DNA of 64,000 bases from VXRJ01 sp964636705 (lineage in GTDB: Bacteria > Acidobacteriota > Vicinamibacteria > Vicinamibacterales > UBA8438). Location of the stretch: the NCBI GenBank assembly GCA_964636705.1, contig CAZWUJ010000006.1, positions 81,021 through 145,020 on the forward strand, written 5' to 3'. Made by a program: the position numbers and the translations under genes. This document shows positions 7,820 through 17,046 of this stretch, in pieces. Positions within the stretch are counted from its first letter, which is position 1, and each line of letters starts with the position of its first letter. Below the pieces are notes generated by a model. That model did no database searches. It was not told the origin of the DNA and saw nothing but the letters and a program-made list of their open reading frames with translations.

Positions 7820-9772
7820 TCAGCGCCTGCGGGCGTCGTCGATCTTTCGCTGGATCAGTTCGGGATCGATCCCGTCGCGGTCGCCGTTGAGGGCGCGTTC
7901 CCATGCGGCGACGGCCTCGTCGATCCGGCCGAGGCGCTCCATCAGATCGCCCACGTGATCCTGCACGACGGAGTTGCGCTGCAACTGTTCGCCCGCCGCG
8001 CGCAGCGGGGGCTCGGCGAGGTCAAGCCGATCCAGCTTGAAGTACGCCCAGCCGAGGCTGTCGAGGTACGACCCGTTGTGCGGGTCCGTCTCGAGCGCCC
8101 GCTCGATGAGCGCGACCGACTCGTCCAGGCGCTCCCCCCGCTCGGCCAGCATGTAGCCGAGGTAGTTGAGCGCCGGCGCGTGATCCGGATCCCGCTCGAT
8201 CACGACGCGGAACATCTCTTCCGCCTCGGCGAACCGATCCGCCTGCTCGAACATGGCGCCCAACTGGAAGGTGACCGACGTCACCCCCGGAAACTGCTCG
8301 CGCGCCGCTTCGAGCAGCGTGATCGCGTCGTCGTGACGCTCGTGCTCGGCGTAGTAGTTCCCCAGGGCGAGGTAGGCGCGGACATCATCCGGATCGTCTT
8401 CCAGCACCTGCCGGAGCGCCTGCTCGCCCGCGTTCACGTCGCCGCTTCGGGCCAGCAGGTCCGCTTCGATCATCTCGACGGACAGATTGGCGGGACTGCT
8501 CTCGCGCGCCCGGCGCAGGGCATCCAGGGCATCCTGGTCACGGTCCGCGTCGACATAGGCCTGGGCCAGACGGACCAGGAACCGCACGTCGGTCGGCATC
8601 AACGCAACCGCCCCCTCGTAGACCCGGATGGCGCCGTCGCGGTCCTCCAGCGACTCGTAGGCGAAACCGAGTCGATCGAACACCGAGACCAGCCGCTCGG
8701 GACGGACGTCCTCCGAAAGGGCGCGCGCCAGGACCGGGGCCAGCGTGTCGGCGACGCGCTGGTACTCGCGCCGCCGCTCGAAGACCCGGGCGAGCGTCAA
8801 CGGCCCGCGCAGCCCTTCCGGCTCCAGCTCGATCAGGCGCGCTGCGGCGGTCTCGGCCGCGTCGAAGTTGTTGGTGTCCAGCTCGACCTCGGCCAGCAGG
8901 CGCCAGGCCGCGGCGTCGCGCGGACGCATCTCGATGAGGTCTTCCAGCACGCCGCGCGCCCGCGCCGGCTCGCCCGCTTCCAGCAGGGTTCCGGCAAGCC
9001 GCTGGCGGACCGCGGCGTTGCGCGGGTTGAGCGCGGCGGCCCGCTCGTAGGCGGCGGCCGCGTCGTTCCACCGGCGGCGGCGCTCGTACATCTCGCCAAG
9101 CCGCGCGAGGGCCTGGTAGGAGGGACGGCTGGTGGCGACCGCCTCCTCGAGCGTTGCCAGCGCTTCTTCCGCCCGGCCCGCCTGGTCGTAGGCCTGCGAC
9201 AGCAGGAGGCGCGACGGCTGATAGCCCAGTTGATCCCTCGAAAGCGCCTCCAGCAGCTCGATCGCCTCGTCGTTCTGACCGGCCGCGAGGTAGAGGCGGG
9301 ACAGCGTCAGCTCCACCTGCAGGTCGGGGACGACCGTCTCGCGCGCCTGCTCCAGGTGCGTGATTGCCTGGTCGAGGTTCTCGCGAGTCGCCTCCCGCGA
9401 CATGGCGGCCGATGCATGGTTCATGCCAAGCACCCGGTGGGCGCTCACGTTGGTGGGCTCGCGCTCGACCGCCTCCGTCGCGGCCGCGATCGACTCGTCC
9501 TCCCGGCCGGCGCGGGCATACAGCCCGGCCAGTTCCGCCAGCGGCTCACCTGCCGCCGGGTCGAGTCCGGCCGCGTCGCGGAGGGCCTGAATGGCGGCGT
9601 CGGTGTCGCCTTCACCCTCCAGGTGACGGGCGAGCATGAAGAGGCGGTAGGCCTCGGCGCGGTCTCCCGACTCTGCTTCGGGAGCGGTGGAGCTTTGCGC
9701 GGCAGCGGGCGCCCCGGCAACCGGGACGAGCAGCAGCGCGACGGCGAACGGTACACAAATCGCCCGGCGCAT
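7820..9772 (-). CDS. Exported tetratricopeptide-repeat protein
   Basis: The ATG at 9772 gives a clear Sec signal peptide (MRRAICVPFAVALLLVPVAG, cleavage after APAAAQ). The mature part is almost entirely tandem TPR units of 34 residues, roughly sixteen, with the usual W/L-G-Y-A-P pattern (for example ALNYLGYMLAERGE and YLDSLGWAYFKLDR). At 650 residues it is probably a periplasmic scaffold. The last units match the BTAD/TPR proteins often found near lolB in deltaproteobacteria and acidobacteria. The reading frame extends upstream of the signal peptide but crosses the divergent gene, so the signal-peptide start is preferred. Confidence 0.85.
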   Translation of the reverse strand: MRRAICVPFAVALLLVPVAGAPAAAQSSTAPEAESGDRAEAYRLFMLARHLEGEGDTDAAIQALRDAAGLDPAAGEPLAELAGLYARAGREDESIAAATEAVEREPTNVSAHRVLGMNHASAAMSREATRENLDQAITHLEQARETVVPDLQVELTLSRLYLAAGQNDEAIELLEALSRDQLGYQPSRLLLSQAYDQAGRAEEALATLEEAVATSRPSYQALARLGEMYERRRRWNDAAAAYERAAALNPRNAAVRQRLAGTLLEAGEPARARGVLEDLIEMRPRDAAAWRLLAEVELDTNNFDAAETAAARLIELEPEGLRGPLTLARVFERRREYQRVADTLAPVLARALSEDVRPERLVSVFDRLGFAYESLEDRDGAIRVYEGAVALMPTDVRFLVRLAQAYVDADRDQDALDALRRARESSPANLSVEMIEADLLARSGDVNAGEQALRQVLEDDPDDVRAYLALGNYYAEHERHDDAITLLEAAREQFPGVTSVTFQLGAMFEQADRFAEAEEMFRVVIERDPDHAPALNYLGYMLAERGERLDESVALIERALETDPHNGSYLDSLGWAYFKLDRLDLAEPPLRAAGEQLQRNSVVQDHVGDLMERLGRIDEAVAAWERALNGDRDGIDPELIQRKIDDARRR

Positions 9773-9819
9773 GAGGAATCGATTGTTCCACAGGTGAGGC
9801 GGCAGAGTCCATGCCCGGT

Positions 9820-9825
9820 TACAAT
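9820..9825 (+). promoter_or_regulatory. Possible -10 element TACAAT of the plus-strand glycan operon
   Basis: TACAAT stands out in the 60-base divergent spacer between the TPR gene and the Trm112-like gene. It lies only about 10 bases before the ATG at 9836, so a transcript from it would be nearly leaderless. No convincing -35 is visible, so this is weak. Confidence 0.25.
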
Positions 9826-9835
9826 GGGCACGTCG

Positions 9836-10072
9836 ATGCCCATCGACCCCGAACTGCTCGCGATCCTCGCCTGCCCCGCCTGCCGGACGCCGGTCGCCCT
9901 GACGGCGGACGGCTCGGGCCTCCACTGCGCCGGGTGCCGCCGCACGTATCCGATCCAGGACGACATTCCGGTGATGCTCGTCGACGAGGCGACCATCGAC
10001 GGCGCGCCGGCGGATCCCGAGCATCCGGCGACTCCTCCGGATCCGGCGGCTGACGACGCCAACCGGTCATGA
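9836..10072 (+). CDS. Trm112-family zinc-ribbon protein
   Basis: A 78-residue protein beginning MPIDPELLAILACPACRTPV. Two CxxC pairs (CPAC near residue 12 and CAGC near 30) form a zinc ribbon, followed by YPIQDDIPVML, the signature of the YcaR/Trm112 family. Family members activate methyltransferases or stand alone near glycan genes; the partner here is unknown. An in-frame ATG at 9824 could add four residues. The stop overlaps the next ATG (ATGA), placing it first in the surface-glycan operon. Confidence 0.85.
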   Translation: MPIDPELLAILACPACRTPVALTADGSGLHCAGCRRTYPIQDDIPVMLVDEATIDGAPADPEHPATPPDPAADDANRS

Positions 10073-11274
10073 CGACGCAGAGCGGGGTCGCGGCGGCGGC
10101 GTCCCCCGGCCGGCAGGATGCCGGGGCGCCGTGGCCGGCGCGTTTCGAGACCGCCGCCTGGTGGCTTCTGCCGCTCTTCGTATTCGCGCTGCCGCTCTCC
10201 GTCGCCGCCTCGGGCATCCTGCTCACCGCCCTGCTCGCGGTCTGGGCCGGCCTGCTCGTCACGTCGGGCGAGCGTCCCGCCGTCCCGCCGTTCTTCTGGC
10301 CCCTCGCCGCGTACTCCGGATGGACGCTCGTGACCGTTCCCTTCTCCATCGACCCGGTGGCCAGCCTGATCGAGTCGCGCGAGGTGCTGCTCTACCTCAC
10401 CGTGCCCGTCGTATACCGCCTGGCGCGGGGCGAGCGGGCCTGGTCGATGACCAACGTGGTGCTCACCGCGGGCGCGCTCACCGCGGCCATCGGCATCGTG
10501 CAGTACGGCATCCTGGAGTTCGACAACCTCGGGCGCCGGCCGAGCGGTTCGATGGGGCACTACATGACTTACGCGGGCCTGTTGATGCTTGCCCTCGGCG
10601 TCGCCGTGTCGCGCGTCACGTTCGGCGCGCGCGACCGCCTCTGGGCGGCGCTGATGCTGCCGGCCCTCGTCGCCGCCCTCGCGGTGACGCTGACCCGCGG
10701 CGCATGGATCGGCGCCGTCGCCGCGATTGGCCTGCTGCTGGCCCTGCGCGACCGCCGCCTGCTGCTGGCCGCGCCCGCCGCCTTGCTCGTCATCTACCTG
10801 GCGGCGCCGGCCAGCGTCACCGACCGCGCGCTCTCGATCTTCGATCCCTCGAACCCGACGAACCGCGACCGGGTCGCCATGTTCACGGTGGGCGCCGGCA
10901 TGGTGCGCGACCATCCCCTCACCGGCGTCGGCCCGGAAATGGTGCTGCGGCGCTACGGCGAGTACCGCCCGGACAACGCGGTGAACGACGTGAACCCGCA
11001 TCTGCACAACGTCCCGATGCAGATTGCGGCCGAGCGGGGACTGCCCGCGCTCGCGCTCTGGGCCTGGTTCGTCGTCGCCGTCACGCTCGATCTCGTCCGG
11101 CGCTTCCGCCGGCCCGGAACCCGCGCCCTCGCCGCGGCGGGCCTCGCCGCGGTCGCCGCCATGCTCGTGGCGGGCCAGTTCGAATACAACTTCGGCGACT
11201 CGGAGTTCCTCCTCCTCTTTCTTGTACTCATAACGCTCCCGGCCGCCGCCGGTTCACCATCCCGCCCCCGTTGA
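10069..11274 (+). CDS. O-antigen ligase/polymerase-like membrane protein (Wzy/WaaL family)
   Basis: A 401-residue polytopic protein with about eleven hydrophobic segments. The signature region near residue 295-325 (HPLTGVGPEMVLRRYGEY, then NPHLHNVPMQIAAERGLP) is the periplasmic loop of O-antigen ligases and polymerases, which join undecaprenyl-linked glycans to lipid A core or to each other. Paired arginines and the His-rich HLHN are conserved in the family. It overlaps the genes on both sides by four bases. Whether it ligates or polymerises cannot be told from sequence. Confidence 0.88.
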   Translation: MTTQSGVAAAASPGRQDAGAPWPARFETAAWWLLPLFVFALPLSVAASGILLTALLAVWAGLLVTSGERPAVPPFFWPLAAYSGWTLVTVPFSIDPVASLIESREVLLYLTVPVVYRLARGERAWSMTNVVLTAGALTAAIGIVQYGILEFDNLGRRPSGSMGHYMTYAGLLMLALGVAVSRVTFGARDRLWAALMLPALVAALAVTLTRGAWIGAVAAIGLLLALRDRRLLLAAPAALLVIYLAAPASVTDRALSIFDPSNPTNRDRVAMFTVGAGMVRDHPLTGVGPEMVLRRYGEYRPDNAVNDVNPHLHNVPMQIAAERGLPALALWAWFVVAVTLDLVRRFRRPGTRALAAAGLAAVAAMLVAGQFEYNFGDSEFLLLFLVLITLPAAAGSPSRPR

Positions 11275-12929
11275 ACGCCTTGCGCCAACGTCACGCCCTC
11301 GCGGCCGCGATCTTCCTGGCCCTCACCATCCTCCACACCTGGCCGCTCGCCACCGACCCGGGCCGCTTGTCACGCATCCATGACGACGAATGGCTCAACG
11401 CGTGGGCCGTCTCGTGGATCGCGCACCAGTTGCCTCGAGCCCCGTTCGACCTGTTGGACGCGAACATGTTCCACCCTGTCGATCAGGCGATGCGCTACAC
11501 CGAGCCGCTCGTCGTCCCCGCGCTCATCGGCGCCCCGTTCTACTGGCTCGGCGCCTCGCCCCTTCTGACCCACAACCTCCTCGTCCTCGCCGGCTTGCTG
11601 CTCACGGCGCTGGCAATGTACCGGCTCGTCGTCCACTGGACCGGCGATCCGTGGAGCGGCATCCTGGCCGCCGCGCTCCTGACCTTCGGCACCGCGATGG
11701 CAACCCGCATCGCGCACATCCAGTTCCTGCACTTCTATTCGTTCCCCCTCGCCGTGCTCGCCCTCGATCGGCTGCTGACCGGCGGCCGGACGCGGGATGC
11801 AGCCTGGCTCGGCGTCTGGGTGACGGTGGCGGCGCTCACCTCCGGCTATCTCGTCCTGCTCGTCGTGGCTGCCCTCGGCTCGGCGTTCGTCATGCGCTCC
11901 GGCGACTGGTGGGGACGCCGGGGAGCCGGCATCGCCGTGCGGCTCGGAGCGGCGGCCGCGGTGACGGCAGCGGTGCTCGCCCTGCTCCTGCGACCCTACC
12001 TGGGGGCAGACCTGCGGCGCGGCTCGGTCGTCGACGCCGGCAGCATCGGCGAATCGTTGCAGGGGTTCCTCAGGAGCGCCGCCGACCTGCACTACGCACT
12101 CTGGAGCGAGCCGTTCTGGAGCGGTAGCGCGCCGAGCGCGATGTTCCCGGGTTTCGTGGCTATCGTCCTCGCGATCATCGCGCTCGCCACGCGCCGCCGC
12201 CACGCACCACGCGGGATGCGCCGCATGCTCGCCGGCATCGGCGCGACCGGCGTCGTCCTCTCCGTCGGCATGCTGACACCCCTCTACGGCTGGCTCGCCG
12301 TCGTCATGCCGCCGCTCCTCGGCCTGCGCTCTCCGTCCCGATTCGCGATGCTGGCGATCTTCGCCCTGGCCGCGCTCGCGGGCATCGGTTGGAGCGTCGT
12401 GCGGACGCGAATCCAACCGCGGTGGCAGACCGCCGCCGCCGCCGGCCTGCTGGCCCTCGCCACCGTCGAGAGCCTGCACGCGCCGATCCCCTACCGGCCG
12501 CTCCCGCGCGACCAGTGGTATCCGCCGATCTACGGAGCACTGGACACGGCGCCGCCGGGCCCCCTCGCCGAATTGCCCCTGCCGCGCACCGTCTTCTTCC
12601 ACCAGAACGCTCGCTATCTGCTGGCCTCGACGCAGCACTGGCGGCCCATCCTCAATGGCTTCGGCGGGTTCTTCCCGGAGAGTTACCGGGAAGCGGTTCG
12701 ACGTCTATCGACCTTCCCCTCCGACGATGCGGTCGCCTACCTGCGGTCCGTAGGCGTGCAAACCGTGATAGTCCATGGCAACCGGATGGGCGACGCCCAT
12801 TTCCGGCAGGTCCTCGCCGGAGCGGAGCTCCATCCCGATGTCCGTCTGCAGGCCCGCGTCGACCAGGACGTGGTCTATCGCATTGCGCCGCACGACGGCC
12901 GGGAAATGGGTACCATCCGGCCTGACTGA
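11271..12929 (+). CDS. GT-C-like integral membrane protein
   Basis: A 552-residue protein starting at TTG 11271, which overlaps the preceding TGA. The N-terminus has a first membrane helix, then TDPGRLSRIHDDEWLNAWAV with adjacent acidic residues in the first extracytoplasmic loop, as in GT-C glycosyltransferases that use polyprenyl-phosphate sugars. NMFHP follows. About eleven membrane helices precede a soluble C-terminal domain of some 150 residues (ELPLPRTVFFHQNARYLLAS). It is probably a mannosyltransferase-type enzyme acting on the periplasmic side. The substrate is unknown, and the family is usually annotated only as hypothetical or GT39-like. Confidence 0.75.
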   Translation: MNALRQRHALAAAIFLALTILHTWPLATDPGRLSRIHDDEWLNAWAVSWIAHQLPRAPFDLLDANMFHPVDQAMRYTEPLVVPALIGAPFYWLGASPLLTHNLLVLAGLLLTALAMYRLVVHWTGDPWSGILAAALLTFGTAMATRIAHIQFLHFYSFPLAVLALDRLLTGGRTRDAAWLGVWVTVAALTSGYLVLLVVAALGSAFVMRSGDWWGRRGAGIAVRLGAAAAVTAAVLALLLRPYLGADLRRGSVVDAGSIGESLQGFLRSAADLHYALWSEPFWSGSAPSAMFPGFVAIVLAIIALATRRRHAPRGMRRMLAGIGATGVVLSVGMLTPLYGWLAVVMPPLLGLRSPSRFAMLAIFALAALAGIGWSVVRTRIQPRWQTAAAAGLLALATVESLHAPIPYRPLPRDQWYPPIYGALDTAPPGPLAELPLPRTVFFHQNARYLLASTQHWRPILNGFGGFFPESYREAVRRLSTFPSDDAVAYLRSVGVQTVIVHGNRMGDAHFRQVLAGAELHPDVRLQARVDQDVVYRIAPHDGREMGTIRPD

Positions 12930-14953
12930 TGAGCGACCCGACGCGCTCGCGTGAACGGCGGAAGACGATCGCCGTCTGCGTGGGCGTCGCGCTCCTCACC
13001 GCCACCCTCGCGCTCTGGTGGAGCACGACGAACCGGTACCGGCTCACCGGCGACGAGCCGCACTATTTCATCCTCGCCGCCAGTCTCCTGCGGGATGGCG
13101 ATGTCGACGTCCGGAACAACTTCGACGAAGACATAGCCAGCGGCGAGATCTATGGTTCTTTCCCCGACCTCCGGAGCCGTCATGTTAGCGCCCGCGACGG
13201 CCGGGAGTACTCCCTCCACGCACCCGGTCTGGGCGCGTTGCTCGTCCTTCCGTTTGCCCTTGGCGGACCGCTCGCAGGCCGGCTACTGCTTTGCCTCCTG
13301 ATCACGCCGATCCTGGGCTGGGCTTGCTGGCGTTGGCTCCATGGGCGGGCTCCGCCCGGCGACGTTGCGCTCGCGACTGCCGGCGTACTGCTGTGCCCGG
13401 TGATCCTGCTCGGTTCGGGGCAGGTGTACAGCGACCTGCTGGCAGGTGTCCTCATCGTGGCACTGGCCGTTTGGCTGTGGGACGGTGAGGGTCGAAGCGA
13501 GGTAACGGGCTCGGCGCAGGCTTCCGGAGGGAGGTCGGGGGTCGGGTGGATACTCTTCGGCCTCGTCGCCGGCGCGCTTCCCTGGCTGCACATGAAGTAC
13601 CTCGCCACGACTGCGTTGCTTGGCCTGTTCGCTGCGTGGCAGCTTCGGCGCGAGGGAGCGTGGCGGGCTGACCTCGGACGCAGACGGAACTGGGGCTACA
13701 TCGCCGGGGGCGCCCTTCTCTTGATCGGATCGGCCGCCTTCCTCGCCTTTCAGATGGCAACCCACGGCCAGCCCCTTGCCGGCCTGGGAAACCAGATGAC
13801 CGATACTCCGTACCTGCGTGCCGTGGAGTTCCTGATCGGTGAGCACCTCGATCAGTCGCACGGCGTCTTCTGGCATCAGCCCCTCTTCTTCGCGGGCCTG
13901 ATCGCGCTGGGATGGATGATCCGCACGCGTCACCCGCTCACTATTCCCTGGCTGCTGCTTTACGCTTCCCTGATGCTCCCTCCCGCACTGCGGGGGGCAT
14001 GGGGCGGCGTCCCGCTCGGCCGGTTCAACTGGGGCGGCTTCTGGCTTTGGCTGATCCCCATCGGCTACTGGCTACAGGCCGAACGGAGTGCTCTCGGACG
14101 GTACGTTCGCCCCGCCGTGCTGACAGTGTTCGCCTACCAGGCGCTACTGGCATTCCGCTGGATTCCGGATCCGACGCGCCTCTTTGACTACGCGTCGTCG
14201 CAATTGGTCTGGGCGCGTGACTCCCTATTCCCACTACCCGTCCGATACGCGCTCCCCCACTTCTATGGAGATGCGGGCGATGGCTGGTGGATCGTGCGGT
14301 TCCTGGAGTATCTGCCTAACCTCGTCTGGGTCGCCGCGACGGCGCTGTTGGTCGTAACCGGTTTGCTCTGGAACGCCGACGGACGGCGGCGTCTGCGGCC
14401 CGTCTGGATCGGCGGATTCCTGGTCGCGGCATTCCTGCTGCCCGTCGAGCCCACCGCAGACCGGGAATCGCCGCGGGACGACGGGCTCCACGACCCGATC
14501 ATGCTTTCGCTGAGGAGCACATTCGCGCGGCGCTTCGAAGCGGAACGGATGTTCCCGACGGAGACCGTGGACCGCACGACCCGCTTCGACCAGCAGTCCA
14601 GCAACGGGCGTGCGCGTACCGTCGACCCGGACCGGCCGGACGGGGTGATCGTCTTCGGTCCCTACATCGGCGTCGACACGGGCCGTTACCGGATCGAGGC
14701 GGCGATGCGTCTCCAGACGTCGTCGGACGCGACGCCGGCCGCCTGGCTGAACGCCACAACCGACCGCGGCCGCGTCTCCCACGGCCGTATCGACATTCCT
14801 GCCGAGCGTCTTCCCACCGATGGAAGCTACGCGACCATAAGCCTCTCCATAGAGGCGGCGGAACCGCTTGGCGACCTGGAGTTCGTTGTGGGCGCCCATC
14901 CCGGCGTCGATCTGGTGGTCGACTACATCGACCTGATACCGGTGCTGCCGTGA
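12929..14953 (+). CDS. GT-C-like membrane protein, tandem paralogue 1
   Basis: A 674-residue protein and the first of four adjacent homologues. After one N-terminal helix comes the signature TGDEPHYFILAASLLRDGD, an acidic first loop typical of GT39-type transferases, followed by NNFDED. About ten helices run to residue 515. The last 150 residues form a predicted beta-sandwich (RRFEAERM, GRYRIEAAMRLQ, VVDYIDLIPVLP) resembling CBM6/35-type carbohydrate-binding domains; that resemblance is inference. The start ATG shares one base with the previous stop. A 104-bp tract (14207-14310) is identical in paralogue 2. Confidence 0.8.
   Translation: MSDPTRSRERRKTIAVCVGVALLTATLALWWSTTNRYRLTGDEPHYFILAASLLRDGDVDVRNNFDEDIASGEIYGSFPDLRSRHVSARDGREYSLHAPGLGALLVLPFALGGPLAGRLLLCLLITPILGWACWRWLHGRAPPGDVALATAGVLLCPVILLGSGQVYSDLLAGVLIVALAVWLWDGEGRSEVTGSAQASGGRSGVGWILFGLVAGALPWLHMKYLATTALLGLFAAWQLRREGAWRADLGRRRNWGYIAGGALLLIGSAAFLAFQMATHGQPLAGLGNQMTDTPYLRAVEFLIGEHLDQSHGVFWHQPLFFAGLIALGWMIRTRHPLTIPWLLLYASLMLPPALRGAWGGVPLGRFNWGGFWLWLIPIGYWLQAERSALGRYVRPAVLTVFAYQALLAFRWIPDPTRLFDYASSQLVWARDSLFPLPVRYALPHFYGDAGDGWWIVRFLEYLPNLVWVAATALLVVTGLLWNADGRRRLRPVWIGGFLVAAFLLPVEPTADRESPRDDGLHDPIMLSLRSTFARRFEAERMFPTETVDRTTRFDQQSSNGRARTVDPDRPDGVIVFGPYIGVDTGRYRIEAAMRLQTSSDATPAAWLNATTDRGRVSHGRIDIPAERLPTDGSYATISLSIEAAEPLGDLEFVVGAHPGVDLVVDYIDLIPVLP
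14207..14310 (+). repeat. 104-bp exact repeat shared by paralogues 1 and 2 (copy 1)
   Basis: Identical base for base to 16300-16403 (offset 2093), although flanking sequence differs at many third positions. The tract encodes the segment around VWARDSLFPLPVRYALPHFY. An exact run within otherwise diverged paralogues indicates recent gene conversion. Confidence 0.9.
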
Positions 14954-17046
14954 CATCCCGAGTTAACGCGGGGCGCAAACGCGTGACGGCGATGGCCGTC
15001 TGCGCCGGAGTGACGCTTTTCGCGGCCACGCTCGCGGTCTGGTGGAGCACAACGGATCGAATTGGCCTGATCGGCGACGAGCCCCACTACCTGATCCTCA
15101 CGGCAAGCCTGTTGCGGGACGGCGACCTCGACATGCGGAACAACTACGCGGAGGACGCACGTACCGCCGAGATCTACGGTCCGGTCGCGCTCCGGCACAC
15201 GGTCGGTCGGGGTGGCCGGGAGTGGCCGTCTGCCGCACCGGGCATCAGCGCGCTGCTCATTCCTGCCTTCGCGCTGGCCGGCGGGCTGGGCGCGCGCCTG
15301 ATGCTCTGTCTTTTGATCATTCCCCTCCTCGGCTGGGCCTGCTGGCGCTGGCTTGACGGTCGCGCACCGCCCCGCGACGCCGCCCTCGCGGTGGCTGGGG
15401 TGCTGCTGTGCCCCACCGTACTGCTCGGCGCCGGGCAGGTCTACGCCGACCTGCTGTCCGGCGCCATCATCTTGACCCTTGCCGTCTGGCTATGGAACGG
15501 TGCGCCAGCTGGTCCGCCGGCGTCCACGCCGGCAGAATCGCCCGCGGATGCGCCAGTCGGTGCGCCGGACGGTGCGCCGGCCTCCAGGCCGGCATTCTCA
15601 TCGGCATCCCCATCGGCGCCCCCGACAGGACGCTCCCCCCTCGGCTGGGCCCTCTTCGGCCTCGCGGCCGGCCTCCTCCCCTGGCTACATATCAAGAACC
15701 TCGCCGCAACTGCCCTGTTCGGCCTGTTCGCGGCTTGGCAGGTCTGGCGAGATGGGTCGTGGCGCATCCCGAACGCCCGCGCCCGCTGGGGGTACCTAGC
15801 CGGCGCCGCGCTGTTGCTTCTCGGCCCGGCCACCTTCATCGGGTACGAGATGGCGACCCACGGGCTGCTGCTCGCCGGCCAGGGCCGCGTCGTGTCGGGG
15901 ACCCCGTACCTCCGTGCCGTGGAGATGTTTCTGGGCCGGCATCTGGATCAGTCGCACGGGCTCTTCTGGCAACAGCCGCTCTTCTTCCCCGGCCTGATCG
16001 CGCTCGGCTGGATGATCCGCAAGCGCCATCCCCTCACGATCCCGTGGCTGCTCCTATACGCCTCGCTGATTGTGCCGCCAGCGGTGACCGGCCGCTGGGG
16101 CGGAATTCCCTCGGGCCGATTCAACTGGGGGGGAATGTGGCTCTGGCTGATTCCCATCGGCTTGTGGCTGCAGACGGAACGGGCCACGGTCGGCCGTTAC
16201 GTTCGTCCGGCGGTCCTGGCGGCGTTCGCCTATCAGGCTGTCCTTGCGTTCCGTTGGGCGCCCGACCCGACACGTCTCTTCGTTTATCAGGATTCCTTCG
16301 TCTGGGCGCGTGACTCCCTATTCCCACTACCCGTCCGATACGCGCTCCCCCACTTCTATGGAGATGCGGGCGATGGCTGGTGGATCGTGCGGTTCCTGGA
16401 GTACCTGCCGAACCTGACCTGGGTTGCGGTGGCGGGCCTGCTGATGGTGACCGGCCTGCGGTGGAGCGTCGAGGGCAGGCGCAGCCTCCGTCCGGTGTGG
16501 ATCGGCTCTATAGCCGTCGCCGCGCTCCTGCTGCCCGTCGAACCCACCGCCGACAGTGAGGCGCCGCGGGACGACGGCCTACACGACCCGATGGTGCGCG
16601 CGATCCAGAGCACGTTCCCGCGGCGGTTCGAGGCGGAACGGATGACGCCGATGCAGACGGCGGACCGCACCACACGACTGGACGGTCAGGCGAGCGGCGG
16701 ACGTGCCCGCGCCGCCGACAGCGGCCGGCCCGACGGCCTGCTCACGTTCGGCCCGTATCTCAACCTGGATCCGGGGCGCTACCGCATCGAGGCGGCGATG
16801 CGCCTGCAGGCGCCGGCGGAGGCAGCCCCGGCCGCGTGGCTCGACGTCCGGACGGAACGGGGGCGGGTGTCGCATGGCCGCGTCGAGGTACCGGCCGCGC
16901 GCCTGCCGACCGACGGCAGCTATGCCGTCATCAGCGTGTCCTTCGACGCGATCGAGCCGCTCGAAGAGTTGGAGTTCATCGTCGGCGCATCCCCGGGCGT
17001 CGAGCTGCTGGTGGACTACATCGATCTGATACCGGTGCTGCCATGA
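14950..17046 (+). CDS. GT-C-like membrane protein, tandem paralogue 2 with REP insert
   Basis: A 698-residue homologue of paralogue 1 starting at GTG 14950, which overlaps the previous TGA. It has the same plan: IGDEPHYLILTASLLRDGD in the first loop, about ten helices, then the C-terminal beta domain ending VDYIDLIPVLP. It is longer because a run of about 30 residues rich in Ala, Pro, Gly and Ser (about 185-215, containing APASRPAF) interrupts the loop after AVWLWNG. Paralogues 1 and 3 have only short unrelated sequence there. The run is translated REP-type palindrome DNA. Confidence 0.8.
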   Translation: MTSRVNAGRKRVTAMAVCAGVTLFAATLAVWWSTTDRIGLIGDEPHYLILTASLLRDGDLDMRNNYAEDARTAEIYGPVALRHTVGRGGREWPSAAPGISALLIPAFALAGGLGARLMLCLLIIPLLGWACWRWLDGRAPPRDAALAVAGVLLCPTVLLGAGQVYADLLSGAIILTLAVWLWNGAPAGPPASTPAESPADAPVGAPDGAPASRPAFSSASPSAPPTGRSPLGWALFGLAAGLLPWLHIKNLAATALFGLFAAWQVWRDGSWRIPNARARWGYLAGAALLLLGPATFIGYEMATHGLLLAGQGRVVSGTPYLRAVEMFLGRHLDQSHGLFWQQPLFFPGLIALGWMIRKRHPLTIPWLLLYASLIVPPAVTGRWGGIPSGRFNWGGMWLWLIPIGLWLQTERATVGRYVRPAVLAAFAYQAVLAFRWAPDPTRLFVYQDSFVWARDSLFPLPVRYALPHFYGDAGDGWWIVRFLEYLPNLTWVAVAGLLMVTGLRWSVEGRRSLRPVWIGSIAVAALLLPVEPTADSEAPRDDGLHDPMVRAIQSTFPRRFEAERMTPMQTADRTTRLDGQASGGRARAADSGRPDGLLTFGPYLNLDPGRYRIEAAMRLQAPAEAAPAAWLDVRTERGRVSHGRVEVPAARLPTDGSYAVISVSFDAIEPLEELEFIVGASPGVELLVDYIDLIPVLP
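15499..15593 (+). repeat. REP-type palindromes inside GT-C paralogue 2
   Basis: A perfect core GCCGGCCTCCAGGCCGGC lies at 15576-15593 and a variant GCCGGCGTCCACGCCGGC at 15516-15533, linked by GGTGCGCCGG-type units like those in ispE. Here the core is read in a different frame (ASRPA) from ispE (AGLVAG). Confidence 0.85.
16300..16403 (+). repeat. 104-bp exact repeat shared by paralogues 1 and 2 (copy 2)
   Basis: Second copy of the conversion tract at 14207-14310. The first mismatch after it is T/C at 14311/16404. Paralogue 3 has the homologous segment but with many substitutions. Confidence 0.9.

Noticed and set aside
7955..9830. Plus-strand open frame opposite the TPR gene
   Set aside because: It mirrors the TPR gene codon pattern and has no homology; only its last 79 codons, from 9836, are a real gene (Trm112-like).
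11370..12638. Minus-strand open frame of 422 codons opposite the GT-C-like gene
   Set aside because: Low-complexity Arg/Gly/Glu/Ala shadow; the plus strand shows regular membrane helices.
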